A stretch of DNA of 6,323 nt. Source: an uncultured Clostridia bacterium (GTDB taxonomy: Bacteria; Bacillota; Clostridia; Lachnospirales; Bianqueaceae). The DNA is taken from contig CALBGL010000037.1 of NCBI GenBank assembly GCA_937892735.1, forward strand, positions 1 through 6,323, read 5' to 3'. The translations under genes were made by a program, and so were the position numbers. Below, piece after piece: positions 5,980 to 6,323 of the stretch. The notes under the pieces were generated by a model, which saw only the letters and a program-made list of their open reading frames with translations, was not told the DNA's origin and did no database searches. The stretch's first letter is position 1; each line of letters opens with the position of its first letter.

Positions 5980-6323
5980 CGATTTCCCGGGATTTCTCCC
6001 AGATTTCTGAGAAAATCTAAACTACTCATTTCCCTTTGTATATAATTATGTAAATACAATCTTGTGAATCCGAAAAGTTCCTGTTGAATCTCTGCGGATG
6101 CCTGAAACTTATACAGTATGGATGGATCCGCATGCAGAATGTGCCGTAATGTGTACAGTCCTCCCTCCGAAAGAACCATACCATCGCCATGCGCTTTAAC
6201 ACAGGTCTCACATAAGAGTCCTCCCGCAGACGGACTCACGAATGCCTCTCTAGGTAAGGGCCTGCCACAGTCTATGCATCGCCGATCCTCCGGCTGCAGC
6301 CCCTGGTCTGACAGTCCTCGAAG
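5976..6323 (-). CDS. recO: DNA repair protein RecO, C-terminal part (5' end outside window)
   Basis: RecO loads RecA onto SSB-coated single-stranded DNA together with RecR (and RecF) in recombinational repair. Only the last 115 codons are present; the frame is open to the right window edge, so the start lies outside. A GTG at 6239 is an internal Val codon, not a start, because the conserved family sequence begins upstream of it. Visible features are a zinc-finger-like C16-x2-C19 / C38-x2-C41 (counted from the edge) with RCIDCGRPL and VSPSAGGLLCETC, followed by the helical tail with GGLYTLRHIL (54-63), a LYLHNYIQRE segment and SSLDFLRNLG near the end. These match the C-terminal half of RecO as known from Firmicutes. 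It lies directly upstream of glyQS, with 78 nt between stop and ATG. Confidence 0.93.
   Translation of the reverse strand, partial: LRGLSDQGLQPEDRRCIDCGRPLPREAFVSPSAGGLLCETCVKAHGDGMVLSEGGLYTLRHILHADPSILYKFQASAEIQQELFGFTRLYLHNYIQREMSSLDFLRNLGEIPGNR

Noticed and set aside
5957..6000. Rho-independent terminator of recO formed by CGTT/AACG plus the T8 run
   Set aside because: The stem has only four AT-containing pairs around a 7-nt loop. The T run is better explained as the spacer of the glyQS promoter.
5976..6239. A separate 87-aa protein starting with GTG at 6239
   Set aside because: The frame is open to the window edge, and the upstream residues contain the first C-x2-C pair of the RecO zinc finger. 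It is the tail of recO.
1..6323. CRISPR arrays, insertion sequences, tRNA genes, prophage or defence genes
   Set aside because: No regularly spaced repeats, transposase-like frames, tRNA-like sequences or defence domains were seen by reading both strands.

Overview
The window looks like a chromosomal segment of a Clostridia-type Firmicute, most likely a Lachnospiraceae relative. The reasons are the strong AGGAGG-type ribosome binding sites, the single-chain dimeric glycyl-tRNA synthetase, a Clostridium-type pyruvate phosphate dikinase, and the gene order recO - glyQS - ppdK, which I recall from that family. The species assignment is inference. All genes lie on the minus strand, so transcription runs from high to low coordinates.

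Layout in transcription order. (1) Positions 6323-5976 hold the C-terminal 115 codons of recO, cut by the right window edge. (2) A near-consensus sigma-A promoter (5951-5979) has its -35 box over the recO stop codon and drives glyQS (5897-4515). Its leader is only about 46 nt, so there is no room for a T-box riboswitch. (3) A 64-nt gap with an imperfect hairpin leads to ppdK (4450-1820), a complete pyruvate phosphate dikinase with all catalytic residues. (4) A 109-nt gap holds a terminator-like hairpin and is followed by a membrane protein of the CmpB / PF06541 family with a long N-terminal coiled coil (1710-733). (5) A 136-nt gap contains a promoter, and then a LytTR-family response regulator begins (596-9). 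Its DNA-binding domain breaks off abruptly. The last ~50 bases in a second frame read like the C-terminus of a glyoxalase/VOC-fold protein, so the left edge looks like a gene-disrupting junction (a real deletion or an assembly chimera).

Function. The right and central parts are housekeeping: recombination repair (RecO), tRNA charging (GlyRS) and the PEP/pyruvate node (PPDK). The left part is more variable: an uncharacterised membrane protein and a probably inactivated regulator. No RNA genes, CRISPR arrays, insertion sequences or prophage genes were seen, and no gene-free stretch exceeds 300 bases. I found no convincing new biological system. The most notable observation is the broken regulator at 1-60.
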